DNA from: Actinoallomurus purpureus
GTDB taxonomy: Bacteria; Actinomycetota; Actinomycetes; Streptosporangiales; Streptosporangiaceae
DNA length: 64,000 nt
Direction: 5' to 3'
Assembly (NCBI RefSeq): GCF_024055795.1
Contig: NZ_JAMXMY010000025.1
Span: forward strand, 62,001-126,000
A program made the translations under genes and the position numbers. Positions 49,521-58,485 of this stretch are shown one piece after another; the first letter of the stretch is position 1, and every line of letters starts with the position of its first letter. The notes beneath the pieces were generated by a model. That model saw nothing but the letters and a program-made list of their open reading frames with translations. It was not told the DNA's origin and made no database searches.

Positions 49521-51107
49521 TCAAATGTGCATGGCGGCGCCCTCGACCTGGCGGCCCGCCCGGACGAGGAGGCTCAGCAGGGCGGCGATGAACGCCATGG
49601 CGGCGCTCACGATGAACGCCAGGTGCATGCCGTCGATGAACGACAGGTGGCTGGCCTTGACGATCAGCTGGGCGACCTGCGGCGGGGTGTTCTTCGGCAC
49701 CGGCGCGACGCCCTGGGAGATCGCGCCCTTCATCAGGTCGACCTGCGCGGGGGTCGGTGCCGGCAGCCCCGCGTCCTTCATGTGCCCGGGCAGGACCCCG
49801 GCCACCTTCGCGGTCAGCACGGCGCCGAGGACCGAGGTGCCGAGCGCGCCGCCGACCTGCATGGCCACCTGCTGCAGGCCGCCCGCGACGCCCGACAGGG
49901 CGATGGGCGCGTTGCCCACGATGATGTCGGTGGCGGCCACCATGACCGGGCTCAGGCCGATGCCGATGAGCGCGAACCACGGCGCCATGGCCATGAAGCT
50001 CGCGTCCACCCCGAGGCCCGACATCCCGAGGAACGCCACGCCGGCGAGCCCCATCCCGACGACCAGGGGGACGCGCGGCCCGACCTTGGAGATCACTCCA
50101 CCGGCGACCGGGGAGGCCACCATCATGGCCAGCATCATCGGCAGGAGCCGCACGCCGGTGGCCACGGGCGTCAGGCCGTGCACGCTCTGCAGGTAGAAGG
50201 TGAGGAAGAACATCGCGCCGAACATGCCGAACGCCATCAGCATCATGAGCACGACGCCCACGGACAGCGACACCGAGCGGAACAGCGTGAGCGGGAGCAG
50301 CGGCTGACGGGCCATCCGCTCACGCACGAGGAAGAGGATCAGCAGCGCGACCGAGCCGCCGAAGAACGCCAGGGTCTTCGCGTCGCCCCAGCCGTACGCC
50401 GGCGCCTTGATGACGCCCCAGACCAGGGTGAAGAGCATGCCGGACAGCAGCACGATCCCGGTGATGTCGAAGCCGCCGGACTGCGACTCGCCGCGGGCGT
50501 TCAGCAGGAACAGGGCGCCGACGGTCAGCGCCACGATGCCGACCGGCACGTTGATGAAGAAGACCGACTGCCAGTTGACGTGCTGGACCAGCAGGCCGCC
50601 CACGATGGGGCCGGAGGCCGTGGAGGCCGCGATGCACGCGCCCCACAGGCCGATGGCCATGTTGAGGCGCTCGGCCGGGAACGCCGCGCGCAGCAGGCCG
50701 AGGGCGGTGGGCTGGAGCATCGCGCCGAACAGGCCCTGAAGGACCCGCAGCGCGATCACCATCACGATCTCCTTGGAGAATCCGATGCCCGCCGAGGACA
50801 GCGCGAAGCCGGCGACGCCGATCAGGAAGACCGGTTTGTGGCCGAACCGGTCACCGAGCTTCCCGGCGGTGATCAGGGCGACGGCGAGGGCGAGGAGGTA
50901 GCCGTTGGTGACCCACTGCAGGTCGGACAGTGACGCGCCCAGGTCCTTGGAGATCGCCGGGTTGGCGATCGCGACGACCGTGCCGTCGAGGGTCACCATG
51001 ATGACGCCGAGTGCCACCGCGGCCAGCGTCAGCCACGGGTTCCCCTTTCCGCGGCGTCTCGGTCCCGCCCCTGCGGGCAATCGCTCCTGGACGGCCGGCT
51101 GCGACAT
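49521..51107 (-). CDS. DHA2-family (EmrB/QacA-type) multidrug exporter, 14 TM
   Basis: 528 residues with about 14 hydrophobic helices. Signatures: VIMVTLDGTVVAIANPAISKDLG in helix 1, the motif A loop GKLGDRFGHKPVF, RVLQGLFGAMLQPTALGLLRAAFP and the motif C-like GPIVGGLLVQHVNWQSVFFINVPVG in helix 5. It would expel drugs or toxic metabolites by proton antiport. It is divergent from a TetR-type gene 134 bp away, its likely repressor. Confidence 0.92.
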   Translation of the reverse strand: MSQPAVQERLPAGAGPRRRGKGNPWLTLAAVALGVIMVTLDGTVVAIANPAISKDLGASLSDLQWVTNGYLLALAVALITAGKLGDRFGHKPVFLIGVAGFALSSAGIGFSKEIVMVIALRVLQGLFGAMLQPTALGLLRAAFPAERLNMAIGLWGACIAASTASGPIVGGLLVQHVNWQSVFFINVPVGIVALTVGALFLLNARGESQSGGFDITGIVLLSGMLFTLVWGVIKAPAYGWGDAKTLAFFGGSVALLILFLVRERMARQPLLPLTLFRSVSLSVGVVLMMLMAFGMFGAMFFLTFYLQSVHGLTPVATGVRLLPMMLAMMVASPVAGGVISKVGPRVPLVVGMGLAGVAFLGMSGLGVDASFMAMAPWFALIGIGLSPVMVAATDIIVGNAPIALSGVAGGLQQVAMQVGGALGTSVLGAVLTAKVAGVLPGHMKDAGLPAPTPAQVDLMKGAISQGVAPVPKNTPPQVAQLIVKASHLSFIDGMHLAFIVSAAMAFIAALLSLLVRAGRQVEGAAMHI

Positions 51108-51241
51108 CTCAGTCCCCCTTGGATCGCGCGATCGGTGGCACCCCAGAACTTATGGCAGCCGCTGACACATGACAAATCGTTTTAAGAGTCACAAGCTGCC
51201 TTATGGCACACTCTGAACCGATATGTGAACGAGAGGGTGAC

Positions 51242-51886
51242 ATGGTCCAAACCTGGGAGGTACCCGCCACCGGCTTGCGGGAGCGGAAGAAACAGCGGAC
51301 ACGCTGGGCGTTGATCGGCGCCGCGCTGGACCTGTTCCTCGCCAAGGGGTACGAGGCGACGACGATCGACGAGATCGTCGCGGCGGTCGATGTGTCGCAA
51401 CGCACATTCTTCCGGTACTTCGCCGGCAAGGAGGACGTCGCCCTCTCGGTCATGAGGGAGCACGACCAGCTCTTCGTCGCGACGCTGGCCGGCCGACCCG
51501 CCGACGAGCCGCCCGTCACCGCGCTGGCGGCCGCGATCCACAGTGTCCTGGACACCGTCAGGTACGCCGACGAGGACCACGCCGGCCGGTTCGCCAAGGT
51601 CCGCGACGTGATCGATCACAATCCGGCGCTCGCGATCGCGCAGCTGCGGTACTTCAGCGAGCTGGAGCACGAGCTGGCCACCATCCTCGCCCGGCGGATG
51701 GACGCGGACCCGGCGACCGACCTGCGGCCGACGCTGATCGCCGCGACGTTCCTCACCGTGATGCGGGTCGCGTTCGAACGCTGCGCGCGCGACGGCCTCT
51801 TCCAGCCGGATGAGGTCGCCACGCGCATCGAAGAGGCCTTCGCCCTCGCCGCCGAGACGCTCCCCCGCGCCTGGTCCGGCGGCTGA
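51242..51886 (+). CDS. TetR-family regulator of the divergent exporter
   Basis: 214 residues from the ATG at 51242 (MVQTWEVPATGLRERKKQ) with GAGAGGG upstream; an upstream ATG at 51203 is less likely. The HTH is ALDLFLAKGYEATTIDEIVAAVDVSQRTFFRYFAGKEDV. A variable C-terminal ligand domain follows. The intergenic region has the 9-bp direct repeat CTTATGGCA at 51149 and 51200, a possible binding feature. Confidence 0.9.
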   Translation: MVQTWEVPATGLRERKKQRTRWALIGAALDLFLAKGYEATTIDEIVAAVDVSQRTFFRYFAGKEDVALSVMREHDQLFVATLAGRPADEPPVTALAAAIHSVLDTVRYADEDHAGRFAKVRDVIDHNPALAIAQLRYFSELEHELATILARRMDADPATDLRPTLIAATFLTVMRVAFERCARDGLFQPDEVATRIEEAFALAAETLPRAWSGG

Positions 51887-51923
51887 CCGATCCGCCGACC
51901 ACGCGCGACTCGGGGGCCGGTGC

Positions 51924-53930
51924 TCAGCGCAGCGGTTCGGGCAGGTCGCGGGAGTGCAGGACGGTCAGCCGCGAGACGGCCCGGGTCAGCACGACGTAGA
52001 GCCGGCGCAGCCCGGGTGAGCGCTCGCCGCCGGCCTCGGCGTCCACGATCGCCACGGGTTCCACGACGATGACCTGGTCGAACTCCAGGCCCTTGGCCTG
52101 CGTCGCCGGGGTGACGACGAGACGTGCCGCCGCCATCCCGTCCGCCAGGCGCACGTGCTCGACCCCCAGCGCGGCCAGGTGGCCGGCGAGGCCCGCGACG
52201 TCGGCCTCCGCGGCGATCAGGCCGATCGACCCCTCCCCGCGCAGCGCCTCACGGCAGGCGTCCTCGACCGCCTCGAACGGGTCGGCGACCCGCTGGACCC
52301 GCAGCGACCCGGGGGCGGATCGTACGGACGTGGGCGGCGCCAGTTCGGGGGCGATCCGCGGGAGCAGACGGCTCGCGAAGTCGATGATCTGGCGCGGCAC
52401 GCGGTAGCCGCGGTCGAGCACGGTCAGGTCCGCGTCCGGTTTGCCTAGATGCCGCAGGAGCGTCGGCCAGTCGCCGACCGCCCACGGCGTCGTGCCCTGG
52501 GCGATGTCCCCGAGGACCGTCACCGATCCGGTCTCGCAGCGCCGGCCGACCGCCCGGCACTGCATGGCCGACAGGTCCTGCGCCTCGTCGAGGACGACGT
52601 GGCTGAGGCTGGAGGTGCGGCTGATCAGGTCGGCGGCCTCGTCGACGAGGACGGCGTCTGCGGGCGTCCAGCGCGCGGACCTGGGGCCCTTCGGCGGCTT
52701 GGCCCACAGCAGGGCGGCCTGCTCGGCGGGGTCCAGGAGACCGTCGGCGGCCTGCGCGAGGAACGCCGCGTCGGACAGCAGCCGCGTCACCACGCGCACC
52801 GGGTCGAGGGCCGGCCAGACGTGGTCGACCATCGCCTTGACGGGACGGGTCCTGCGAACGGCGTCGTGGGTCCGGTCGTCGCAGGCCTCGCCCGCCGTCT
52901 CCATGCGCAGAAGGATGGCGTGCGCGATGCGGTGCCCGAGGAGGTCACGGCCGGCGCCGTACCGGATGCCGCGTGCGCGCAGGGTCTCGGCCAGTTCGGT
53001 GATCTCATGCGTGGGGATGCGCCAGCGACGGGTGCCACGCGGCAGCATGAGGGCCTCGGACGGCTCGCGCAGGTGGCTCCAGACCGCGCGGCGCAGCACC
53101 TCGGCCATCCGGGCGTCGCCCTTGAGCCGCCCTGCCTCGGGCTCGTCGCGGGCCTTCACCGGCACGGCGGCCAGCATCTGGTCGAGGGTGCGCTGCTCGA
53201 CGTTCACCTCGCCGAGGGCGGGCAGCACCCCGCGGATGTAGTCGAGGAACGACGCGCTCGGGCCGATGACGAGGACACCGCCCCGGCGCATCCGCTCGCG
53301 GTGGGCGTACAGCAGGTAGGCGACCCGGTGCAGGCCGACCGCGGTCTTGCCGGTGCCCGGCGCGCCCTGGACGCACAGCGTGTGGGCGGCGTCGGCGCGG
53401 ACGATGTCGTCCTGCTCGGGCTGGATGGTGGCGACGATGTCGCGCATGGGGCCGACGCGGGGGCGTTCGATCTCCTGGATCAGCAGCCGTGACTCGACCG
53501 GCGCGGAGAAGTCCTCGTCCTCGTACGCCGTCAGTTCGCCGCCGGAGTAGCCGAACCGGCGGCGCAGCACGAGGCCCATCGAGTCGGCGGTGCTCGCCTT
53601 GTAGAACGGCCGCGCCATGGGCGCCCGCCAGTCGATGACCAGGGCCCGGCCGCCGGCGTCGTGGACGTGGCGCCGGCCGACGTACAGCCGCTCCTCCGGA
53701 TGGTCGAGGCGCCCGAAGAACAGGGCGGTCGTGGGGTCGTCGCGCAGGGCCTCGGCGCGCTTGGCGAGATCGGCGCCGAGCACCTTGGCGGAGACCCAGT
53801 CGCCGGCCGCCGAGGCGTCCAGGGACAGGACGTTCTCGCGCATCCGGCGCAGCGCCTCCCGCGAGTGGGTGAGGTGGGCGCGTTCGGCCGATATCTCGGG
53901 GTCGGCGTCCTCCGCCTCTTGCGTGGGCAT
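51924..53930 (-). CDS. HelD-like superfamily 1 helicase
   Basis: 668 residues. A coiled-coil N-terminal arm (residues ~1-70), a 1A domain with Walker A VQGAPGTGKTAVGLHRVAYLL (about residue 187), VVLDEAQDLSAMQCRAVGRR (Walker B/motif II), TVLGDIAQGTTPW, and RGYRVPRQIIDFASRLL, then KGLEFDQVIVVEP and YVVLTRAVSRL near the C terminus. HelD proteins recycle stalled RNA polymerase, and some actinobacterial forms protect it from rifamycins. No rifamycin-associated promoter element was seen upstream, so a general RNAP-recycling role is favoured. Confidence 0.85.
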   Translation of the reverse strand: MPTQEAEDADPEISAERAHLTHSREALRRMRENVLSLDASAAGDWVSAKVLGADLAKRAEALRDDPTTALFFGRLDHPEERLYVGRRHVHDAGGRALVIDWRAPMARPFYKASTADSMGLVLRRRFGYSGGELTAYEDEDFSAPVESRLLIQEIERPRVGPMRDIVATIQPEQDDIVRADAAHTLCVQGAPGTGKTAVGLHRVAYLLYAHRERMRRGGVLVIGPSASFLDYIRGVLPALGEVNVEQRTLDQMLAAVPVKARDEPEAGRLKGDARMAEVLRRAVWSHLREPSEALMLPRGTRRWRIPTHEITELAETLRARGIRYGAGRDLLGHRIAHAILLRMETAGEACDDRTHDAVRRTRPVKAMVDHVWPALDPVRVVTRLLSDAAFLAQAADGLLDPAEQAALLWAKPPKGPRSARWTPADAVLVDEAADLISRTSSLSHVVLDEAQDLSAMQCRAVGRRCETGSVTVLGDIAQGTTPWAVGDWPTLLRHLGKPDADLTVLDRGYRVPRQIIDFASRLLPRIAPELAPPTSVRSAPGSLRVQRVADPFEAVEDACREALRGEGSIGLIAAEADVAGLAGHLAALGVEHVRLADGMAAARLVVTPATQAKGLEFDQVIVVEPVAIVDAEAGGERSPGLRRLYVVLTRAVSRLTVLHSRDLPEPLR

Positions 53931-54068
53931 GGCGAAAGCCTTTCGGTCGATGGAGGGGGTGCGAACCTGCCAACTTAGTACGCGGCCGCGCTCTTCTCAG
54001 CCCGTTTTCCCGCGCCCGGAGGGGTGCGCTAGTGTTCGATAAGAGTCGAACAAAAGGAGGAGGTCGTC

Positions 54069-55028
54069 ATGCGCGCGATCCTGGTGACCGAGCACGGAGG
54101 GCCGGAGGCGCTGACCCTGGCCGACGTGGACGATCCGCGGCCGGGGCCGGGAGAGGTCGTCGTCGAGACGGCCGCCGCCGGGGTCAACTTCCGGGACGTC
54201 TACGAGCGCGAGGGCACCTATCCCATGGAGCTCCCGGCCGTGCCCGGCGCGGAGGGCGCGGGCCGGGTGACGGCGGTCGGCGACGGGGTGACCGACGTGC
54301 GCGTGGGTGACGTGGTGGCCTCGGCCGGCCTGCGCGGGGCGTACGCCGAACGGGCCGTCGTGCCCGCCGGCCAGACCGTTCCGGTGCCGGACGGGGTGTC
54401 TCCCGAACTGGCCGCCGCCGTGTTGCTGCAGGGCCTCACCGCGCACTACCTGACGCACTCGACGTACGAGATCAAGCCGGGCGACACCGCGCTGGTGCAC
54501 GCCGCGGCCGGCGGGATGGGGCTCCTGCTCACCCAGATGATCAAGTTGCGGGGCGGCCGGGTCATCGGAACCGTCTCCACCGACGCCAAGGAGAAGCTCG
54601 CGCGCGACGCGGGCGCCGACGAGGTGCTGCGCTACGACGACTTCGCCGAGGAGGTCCGCCGCCGCACGGATGGCGGCGTGGCGGTGGTGTACGACGGCGT
54701 CGGCAAGACGACCTTCGACGGCAGCCTCGCCGCGCTGCGCAGGCGCGGCCTGCTCGCACTGTACGGGGCCGCCAGCGGGCCGGTGCCGCCGGTCGACCCC
54801 CAGCGGCTCAACGCGGGAGGCTCGCTCTACCTGACGCGCCCCACGCTCGTGCACTACGTCACGACCCGCGAGGAGCTCCTGTGGCGCGCCGGCGACCTGT
54901 TCGGCTGGGTCGCCTCCGGAGAGCTCTCGGTGCACATCGGCGGCCGCTACCCCCTCGCCGACGCCCGCCGGGCCCACGAGGACCTGGAGGCACGCCGGAC
55001 GACGGGCAAGCTCCTCCTGATCCCCTGA
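54069..55028 (+). CDS. qor: NADPH:quinone oxidoreductase
   Basis: 319 residues, ATG at 54069 with AGGAGG upstream. It is a zinc-free medium-chain reductase: VETAAAGVNFRDVYEREGTYP, VPGAEGAGRVTAVG, VLLQGLTAHYLTHSTYEIKPGDTALVHAAAGGMGLLL (NADPH loop about residues 145-155) and DGVGKTTFDGSLAALRRRGLLALYG. This matches Qor/zeta-crystallin. It reduces quinones by one or two electrons. It starts 138 bp from the divergent helicase. Confidence 0.93.
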   Translation: MRAILVTEHGGPEALTLADVDDPRPGPGEVVVETAAAGVNFRDVYEREGTYPMELPAVPGAEGAGRVTAVGDGVTDVRVGDVVASAGLRGAYAERAVVPAGQTVPVPDGVSPELAAAVLLQGLTAHYLTHSTYEIKPGDTALVHAAAGGMGLLLTQMIKLRGGRVIGTVSTDAKEKLARDAGADEVLRYDDFAEEVRRRTDGGVAVVYDGVGKTTFDGSLAALRRRGLLALYGAASGPVPPVDPQRLNAGGSLYLTRPTLVHYVTTREELLWRAGDLFGWVASGELSVHIGGRYPLADARRAHEDLEARRTTGKLLLIP

Positions 55029-55092
55029 GTCACGAAACCTCCCTCCTGTCCCGTTAGTCTGGTCGCTCATCGGAACGGGAGGGCGGGTCGTC

Positions 55093-56829
55093 GTGACCGG
55101 AGGCAACACGATCCATCCGCTACGGCCCGGTGACCCGGCCGGGCTCGGGGACTACCGGCTCGTCGGCCGGATCGGCCGCGGCGGGATGGGCACGGTCTAC
55201 CTCGCGGAGAGCGCGCGCGGCGAGCGCGTGGCGGTGAAGGTCATCAACCCGGACCTGGCCGAGGACGAGATGTTCCGGGACCGCTTCCGCCGGGAGGTCG
55301 AGTCCGCCCGCCGGGTGCGGCGTTTCTGTACGGCCCCGGTGCTGGACGCCCGGCTCGACGGCGAGCCGCTGTTCGTGGTCACCGAGTTCGTCGACGGCCC
55401 CGACCTCGACGCCTTCGTACGCGACAGCGGGCCGATGCGCGGATCGAGCCTGGAGCACCTGGCGGTGGGGGTCACCACCGCGCTCACCGCGATCCACGCC
55501 GCGGGCGTGGTGCACCGCGATCTCAAGCCCGCGAACGTCCTGCTGTCGTCGGTGGGCCCGCGTGTCATCGACTTCGGGATCGCCCGGGCGCTCGACACCG
55601 TCTCCGGCGCGACGCGGACCGGGCAGTTCATCGGGACGCCCGCGTACATGGCGCCCGAGCTCGTCGCGGGCGAGACCGCCTCCCCCGCGTCGGACGTGTT
55701 CGCCTGGGGATGCGTCGTCGCGTACGCCGCCACGGGACGGGTCCCGTTCGACGGACCCACCGTCCCCGCCGTGCTGTACCAGATCGTCCACGGCGAGCCC
55801 GCCGTCGACGACCTCGACGAGGGCCTGCGCGATCTGGTCGCGCAGGCCCTCCTCAAGGACCCCCGGCGGCGCCCGTCCGCCCAGGAACTCCTCGACCGCC
55901 TCACCGGGCGACCGCACGCGGACACCGCGGGCGCCGCCGAGGCCGTGGGCCGCACCTGGTCCGTCCCGGATCACCGCACGTCCCCGGCCACGGCGGGCCA
56001 GGCGCCGCCGGCCGCCCCGGGGGCCGCGACCCATGCCCGGGCGACGCCCGGCGACCGTACGACGCGGGCCGACGCGCCCACCGGCGCCACCGCGCACATC
56101 GGGGGCGGGGTCCCGGCCTCCCTCCGCCGTCGGCGGTGGCTGCTCGCCGGAGGCGCAGTGGCGGGCGTCCTCGTCCTCGGCACCGTGTTCCTCGTCCGGG
56201 GTTCCGACGGACCGCCGTCGAAGACGACCGGCGTCTACTTCGACGACTTCTCCAACACGAGCTCGGGGTGGTCAGGCTCGACCTGGTACTCGGGGAACGG
56301 CTACTACCAGGGCGGATACCGCATCGACGCGGGCACGAGCATCTACACGCGCCGCGCCGAGAAGGCCCCGTCCGACAAGGCGGTGAAGGACACGCCGGAG
56401 CGGGTGCTCGTCGGCGCGGACGCCTCGGTGCTGGGCGGCCCGCCGTACGGCATGTTCGGGGTCTTCTGCCGGGCCACCGGTGACAGCGCCGCCGCCGCCT
56501 ACTACGACTTCCTCGTCCGCGCGGACGGCAAGGGCGTGCTGATCCGGAAGGCCGCCGGCAAGAGCGGTTCGCGGGAACTGCTGAGGAGGCAGTCCGCCGC
56601 CGGTTTCAAGAAGCAGGCAAAGAACCGCGTCCAGGCCGCCTGTGAGGAGCAGGACGGCAAGGTCCTGCTGCGCCTGTGGCTGAACGGCACACTCGCTGCC
56701 GAGACGTCCGACGGGGACCGCCCACTGGCCAACGGCGCGTCGGGTCTGGTCGCCGCCCAGGAGAACGGCGGAAGCGGCGGCGACGTCCGGGTGCTGTTCG
56801 ACAACTTCGACCTGTCCTCGATCCCCTAG
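55093..56829 (+). CDS. Transmembrane Ser/Thr protein kinase, PknB type
   Basis: 578 residues from the GTG at 55093 with GGGAGGGCGG upstream. The kinase domain spans about residues 17-270: RIGRGGMGTVYLAES, VAVKVINPDL lysine, catalytic HRDLKPANVLL, DFGIARALD and APELVAGE. A Pro/Ala-rich juxtamembrane linker precedes one membrane helix (WLLAGGAVAGVLVLGTVFLV, about residues 350-370). The ~200-residue outer domain has FDDFSNTSSGW, an ending DVRVLFDNFDLS and a beta-sandwich look resembling concanavalin/laminin-G-type folds. No PASTA repeats. It probably senses an extracellular ligand of unknown nature. Confidence 0.9.
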   Translation: MTGGNTIHPLRPGDPAGLGDYRLVGRIGRGGMGTVYLAESARGERVAVKVINPDLAEDEMFRDRFRREVESARRVRRFCTAPVLDARLDGEPLFVVTEFVDGPDLDAFVRDSGPMRGSSLEHLAVGVTTALTAIHAAGVVHRDLKPANVLLSSVGPRVIDFGIARALDTVSGATRTGQFIGTPAYMAPELVAGETASPASDVFAWGCVVAYAATGRVPFDGPTVPAVLYQIVHGEPAVDDLDEGLRDLVAQALLKDPRRRPSAQELLDRLTGRPHADTAGAAEAVGRTWSVPDHRTSPATAGQAPPAAPGAATHARATPGDRTTRADAPTGATAHIGGGVPASLRRRRWLLAGGAVAGVLVLGTVFLVRGSDGPPSKTTGVYFDDFSNTSSGWSGSTWYSGNGYYQGGYRIDAGTSIYTRRAEKAPSDKAVKDTPERVLVGADASVLGGPPYGMFGVFCRATGDSAAAAYYDFLVRADGKGVLIRKAAGKSGSRELLRRQSAAGFKKQAKNRVQAACEEQDGKVLLRLWLNGTLAAETSDGDRPLANGASGLVAAQENGGSGGDVRVLFDNFDLSSIP

Positions 56830-56896
56830 CCCCCGTCGGCGGGCCGGGGTCATGTCGCCGCCGGACTCGGAAGTCGACATGACCCGTCGCGGGCTC

Positions 56897-57727
56897 TTAG
56901 TGCGCCGCCCAGTGGCGACGCAGGTGCGGGATCAGGTCGGCCGCGCGCTCGTCGGGGAAGAACAGCTTCCCGCCCTCGATCTCCACGACCTCGGTGGCTC
57001 CCGGGATCGTCTCCCGCAGCCAGTGAGCCCAGCGCAGGTCGAAGAACTGGTCGCCGGTGCCCCAGACCACGAGGGTGGGAATGTCGAGCTTGCGCAGCTC
57101 CGGTTCGACGGCCAGCAGGTCGGCCGCCACGACCGAGGTGAGGAAGCGCTCGAAGTCCCGGGCCCGGTCGGGAGTGCCGAAGACCGGTTCGAGGAACGCC
57201 CGCAGTGTCTCGGCGTCCAGCTTCTCCGGGTGTTCGTAGCCCGCTCCGATGACCCCGCGCGCCGCCTCGACGTCCGCCATGAACACCGGCCCCGCCGGTG
57301 CCAGCTCGCCACGCTCGGCCAGCTCGACGGTGGGCCGGAACTCCTCCGGCGGGAGGTTGTCGTGGGTGTCGCAGTTGGTGAGCGTGAAGGTGCGCAGCCG
57401 CTCCGGGTGGCGGGCGGCGAAGACCTGGGCGACCGCTCCCCCTGTGTCGTTGGCGACCAGGTCGATGTCGCGCAGGTCCAGGGTGACGCAGAGATCCGCG
57501 ATCGCCTGGGCGAGCGCGGGCAGCGAGTAGTCGGCTCGCGGTGGGGTCGCGCCGTGCAGGGGAAGGTCGATCGCGACGCAACGCCGCTCCGCGCTGAACT
57601 CCTCGACGACTCCACGCCACAGGCGGCTGCTGGTGCCGACGCCGTGCACGAACATGGCGGTCCGGCCCTCCCCCGCGTCGACGTACGCCATGTCGCCCGA
57701 CTGCGTGTGCGCGATGCGCGTTTCCAT
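56897..57727 (-). CDS. Alpha/beta hydrolase with aspartate nucleophile (haloalkane dehalogenase-like)
   Basis: 276 residues from the ATG at 57727 (AAGGAG 7 nt upstream); a GTG two codons earlier is possible. FVHGVGTSSRLWRGVVEEF oxyanion region, and the elbow reads LVANDTGGAVAQ with Asp in place of Ser. That places it with haloalkane dehalogenases, epoxide hydrolases and related enzymes. Histidine/acid residues near LVVWGTGDQFFDLR and the C terminus. It is divergent from a TetR gene with twin operators between them, so expression is probably induced by its substrate. Confidence 0.82.
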   Translation of the reverse strand: METRIAHTQSGDMAYVDAGEGRTAMFVHGVGTSSRLWRGVVEEFSAERRCVAIDLPLHGATPPRADYSLPALAQAIADLCVTLDLRDIDLVANDTGGAVAQVFAARHPERLRTFTLTNCDTHDNLPPEEFRPTVELAERGELAPAGPVFMADVEAARGVIGAGYEHPEKLDAETLRAFLEPVFGTPDRARDFERFLTSVVAADLLAVEPELRKLDIPTLVVWGTGDQFFDLRWAHWLRETIPGATEVVEIEGGKLFFPDERAADLIPHLRRHWAAH

Positions 57728-57742
57728 GGACACTCTCCTTAC

Positions 57743-57785
57743 ATACCGACTGTCGGTTCAAAATCGCAGACCGACTGTCGGTATG
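57743..57785. promoter_or_regulatory. Twin TetR operators
   Basis: ACCGAC-T-GTCGGT occurs twice (57745-57757 and 57770-57782), with centres 25 bp apart. The flanks CAT and ATG extend the dyad so the whole 43-bp block is itself an inverted repeat. It lies 16 bp from the hydrolase start and 27 bp from the TetR start, covering both promoters. Confidence 0.85.
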
Positions 57786-57811
57786 TCAACTCTCCGGTAT
57801 TAACTGCCCTC

Positions 57812-58426
57812 ATGAACAAGAAGGCGGAGCGGGGCCGCGCGACCCGCGAGCACCTGCTCGAGGTCGCGACCGGCCTGTTCGCGGAGCACGGCTACGAGGA
57901 CACCTCGATCGAGGCCGTGCTCCAGGAGACGGCGGTCAGCCGCGGCGCCCTCTATCACCACTTCGGCGGCAAGGAGGTCCTGTTCACGGCCGTCCTCGAA
58001 TCGCTCGAACGGGACGTCACGGAGCAGCTGATCGGTGTCGTCGAGCGACTGACCGACCCGGTCGAGACGCTCCGCGCCGGCTGCCTGGCCTGGGTCCGGC
58101 TGGCGGCGGACCCGGTCGTCCAGAGGATCCTCCTGATCGACGCGCCGTCGGTGATCGGCTGGGAGCGCTGGCGCGCGCTGGAGGAGAAGTACGCACTGGG
58201 CATGACGAAGGAGGCGCTGCGACTCGTCGCCGACGCCGGCCGGCTCCCCGCCGAGTTCGTGGACGCGTTCGCCCACATGCTGCTGGCGGCGCTCAACGAG
58301 ATGGCGCTCATGATCGCGCGCTCCGAGGACTCCGACGCGGCCATCCGCGAGGGCGTGGCCGCGGTGGAGGAACTGCTCCACCGCCTCGTCGGGCCGGGCC
58401 CCGCCTCAGGCGCGGGCGGTCGCTAG
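57812..58426 (+). CDS. TetR-family regulator
   Basis: 204 residues. The HTH is TREHLLEVATGLFAEHGYEDTSIEAVLQETAVSRGALYHHFGGKEVLFTAV, followed by a TetR_C-type helical ligand domain (VQRILLIDAPSVIGWERW). It is divergent from the Asp-nucleophile hydrolase, with two identical palindromes between, so autoregulation and control of that gene are expected. Its TAG stop lies inside the large palindrome at 58423. Confidence 0.92.
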   Translation: MNKKAERGRATREHLLEVATGLFAEHGYEDTSIEAVLQETAVSRGALYHHFGGKEVLFTAVLESLERDVTEQLIGVVERLTDPVETLRAGCLAWVRLAADPVVQRILLIDAPSVIGWERWRALEEKYALGMTKEALRLVADAGRLPAEFVDAFAHMLLAALNEMALMIARSEDSDAAIREGVAAVEELLHRLVGPGPASGAGGR

Positions 58427-58485
58427 GGGCTGTTTCATGAGCCGCGCCGCGCAGCCGGACAGCGGGCTCATGAAACAGCCCCTAG
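58423..58485. terminator. 63-bp palindrome holding both convergent stop codons (terminator or MITE-like)
   Basis: Left arm 58423-58443 starts CTAGGGGCTGTTTCATGA and is perfectly complementary over 21 bp to the right arm 58465-58485, around a 21-nt GC-rich loop. The outer CTAG on each side supplies the TAG stop of the TetR gene on plus and of the ATPase gene on minus. A bidirectional terminator is certain structurally. The GGGGCTGTTTCATGA arms and CTAG borders also resemble ends of IS5-type elements, so a tiny non-autonomous element is possible. Confidence 0.75.

Noticed and set aside
54034-54051. GTTCGA...TCGAAC dyad before qor considered as a LexA box
   Set aside because: The half sites are in the reverse order and 6 bp apart; the LexA site is TCGAAC-N4-GTTCGA.
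53931-54068. Rifamycin-associated element before the HelD-like gene
   Set aside because: No inverted repeat resembling that element is present in the intergenic region.
58423-58485. Complete insertion sequence at the 58.4-kb palindrome
   Set aside because: Only 63 bp long with no transposase; at most a miniature element.
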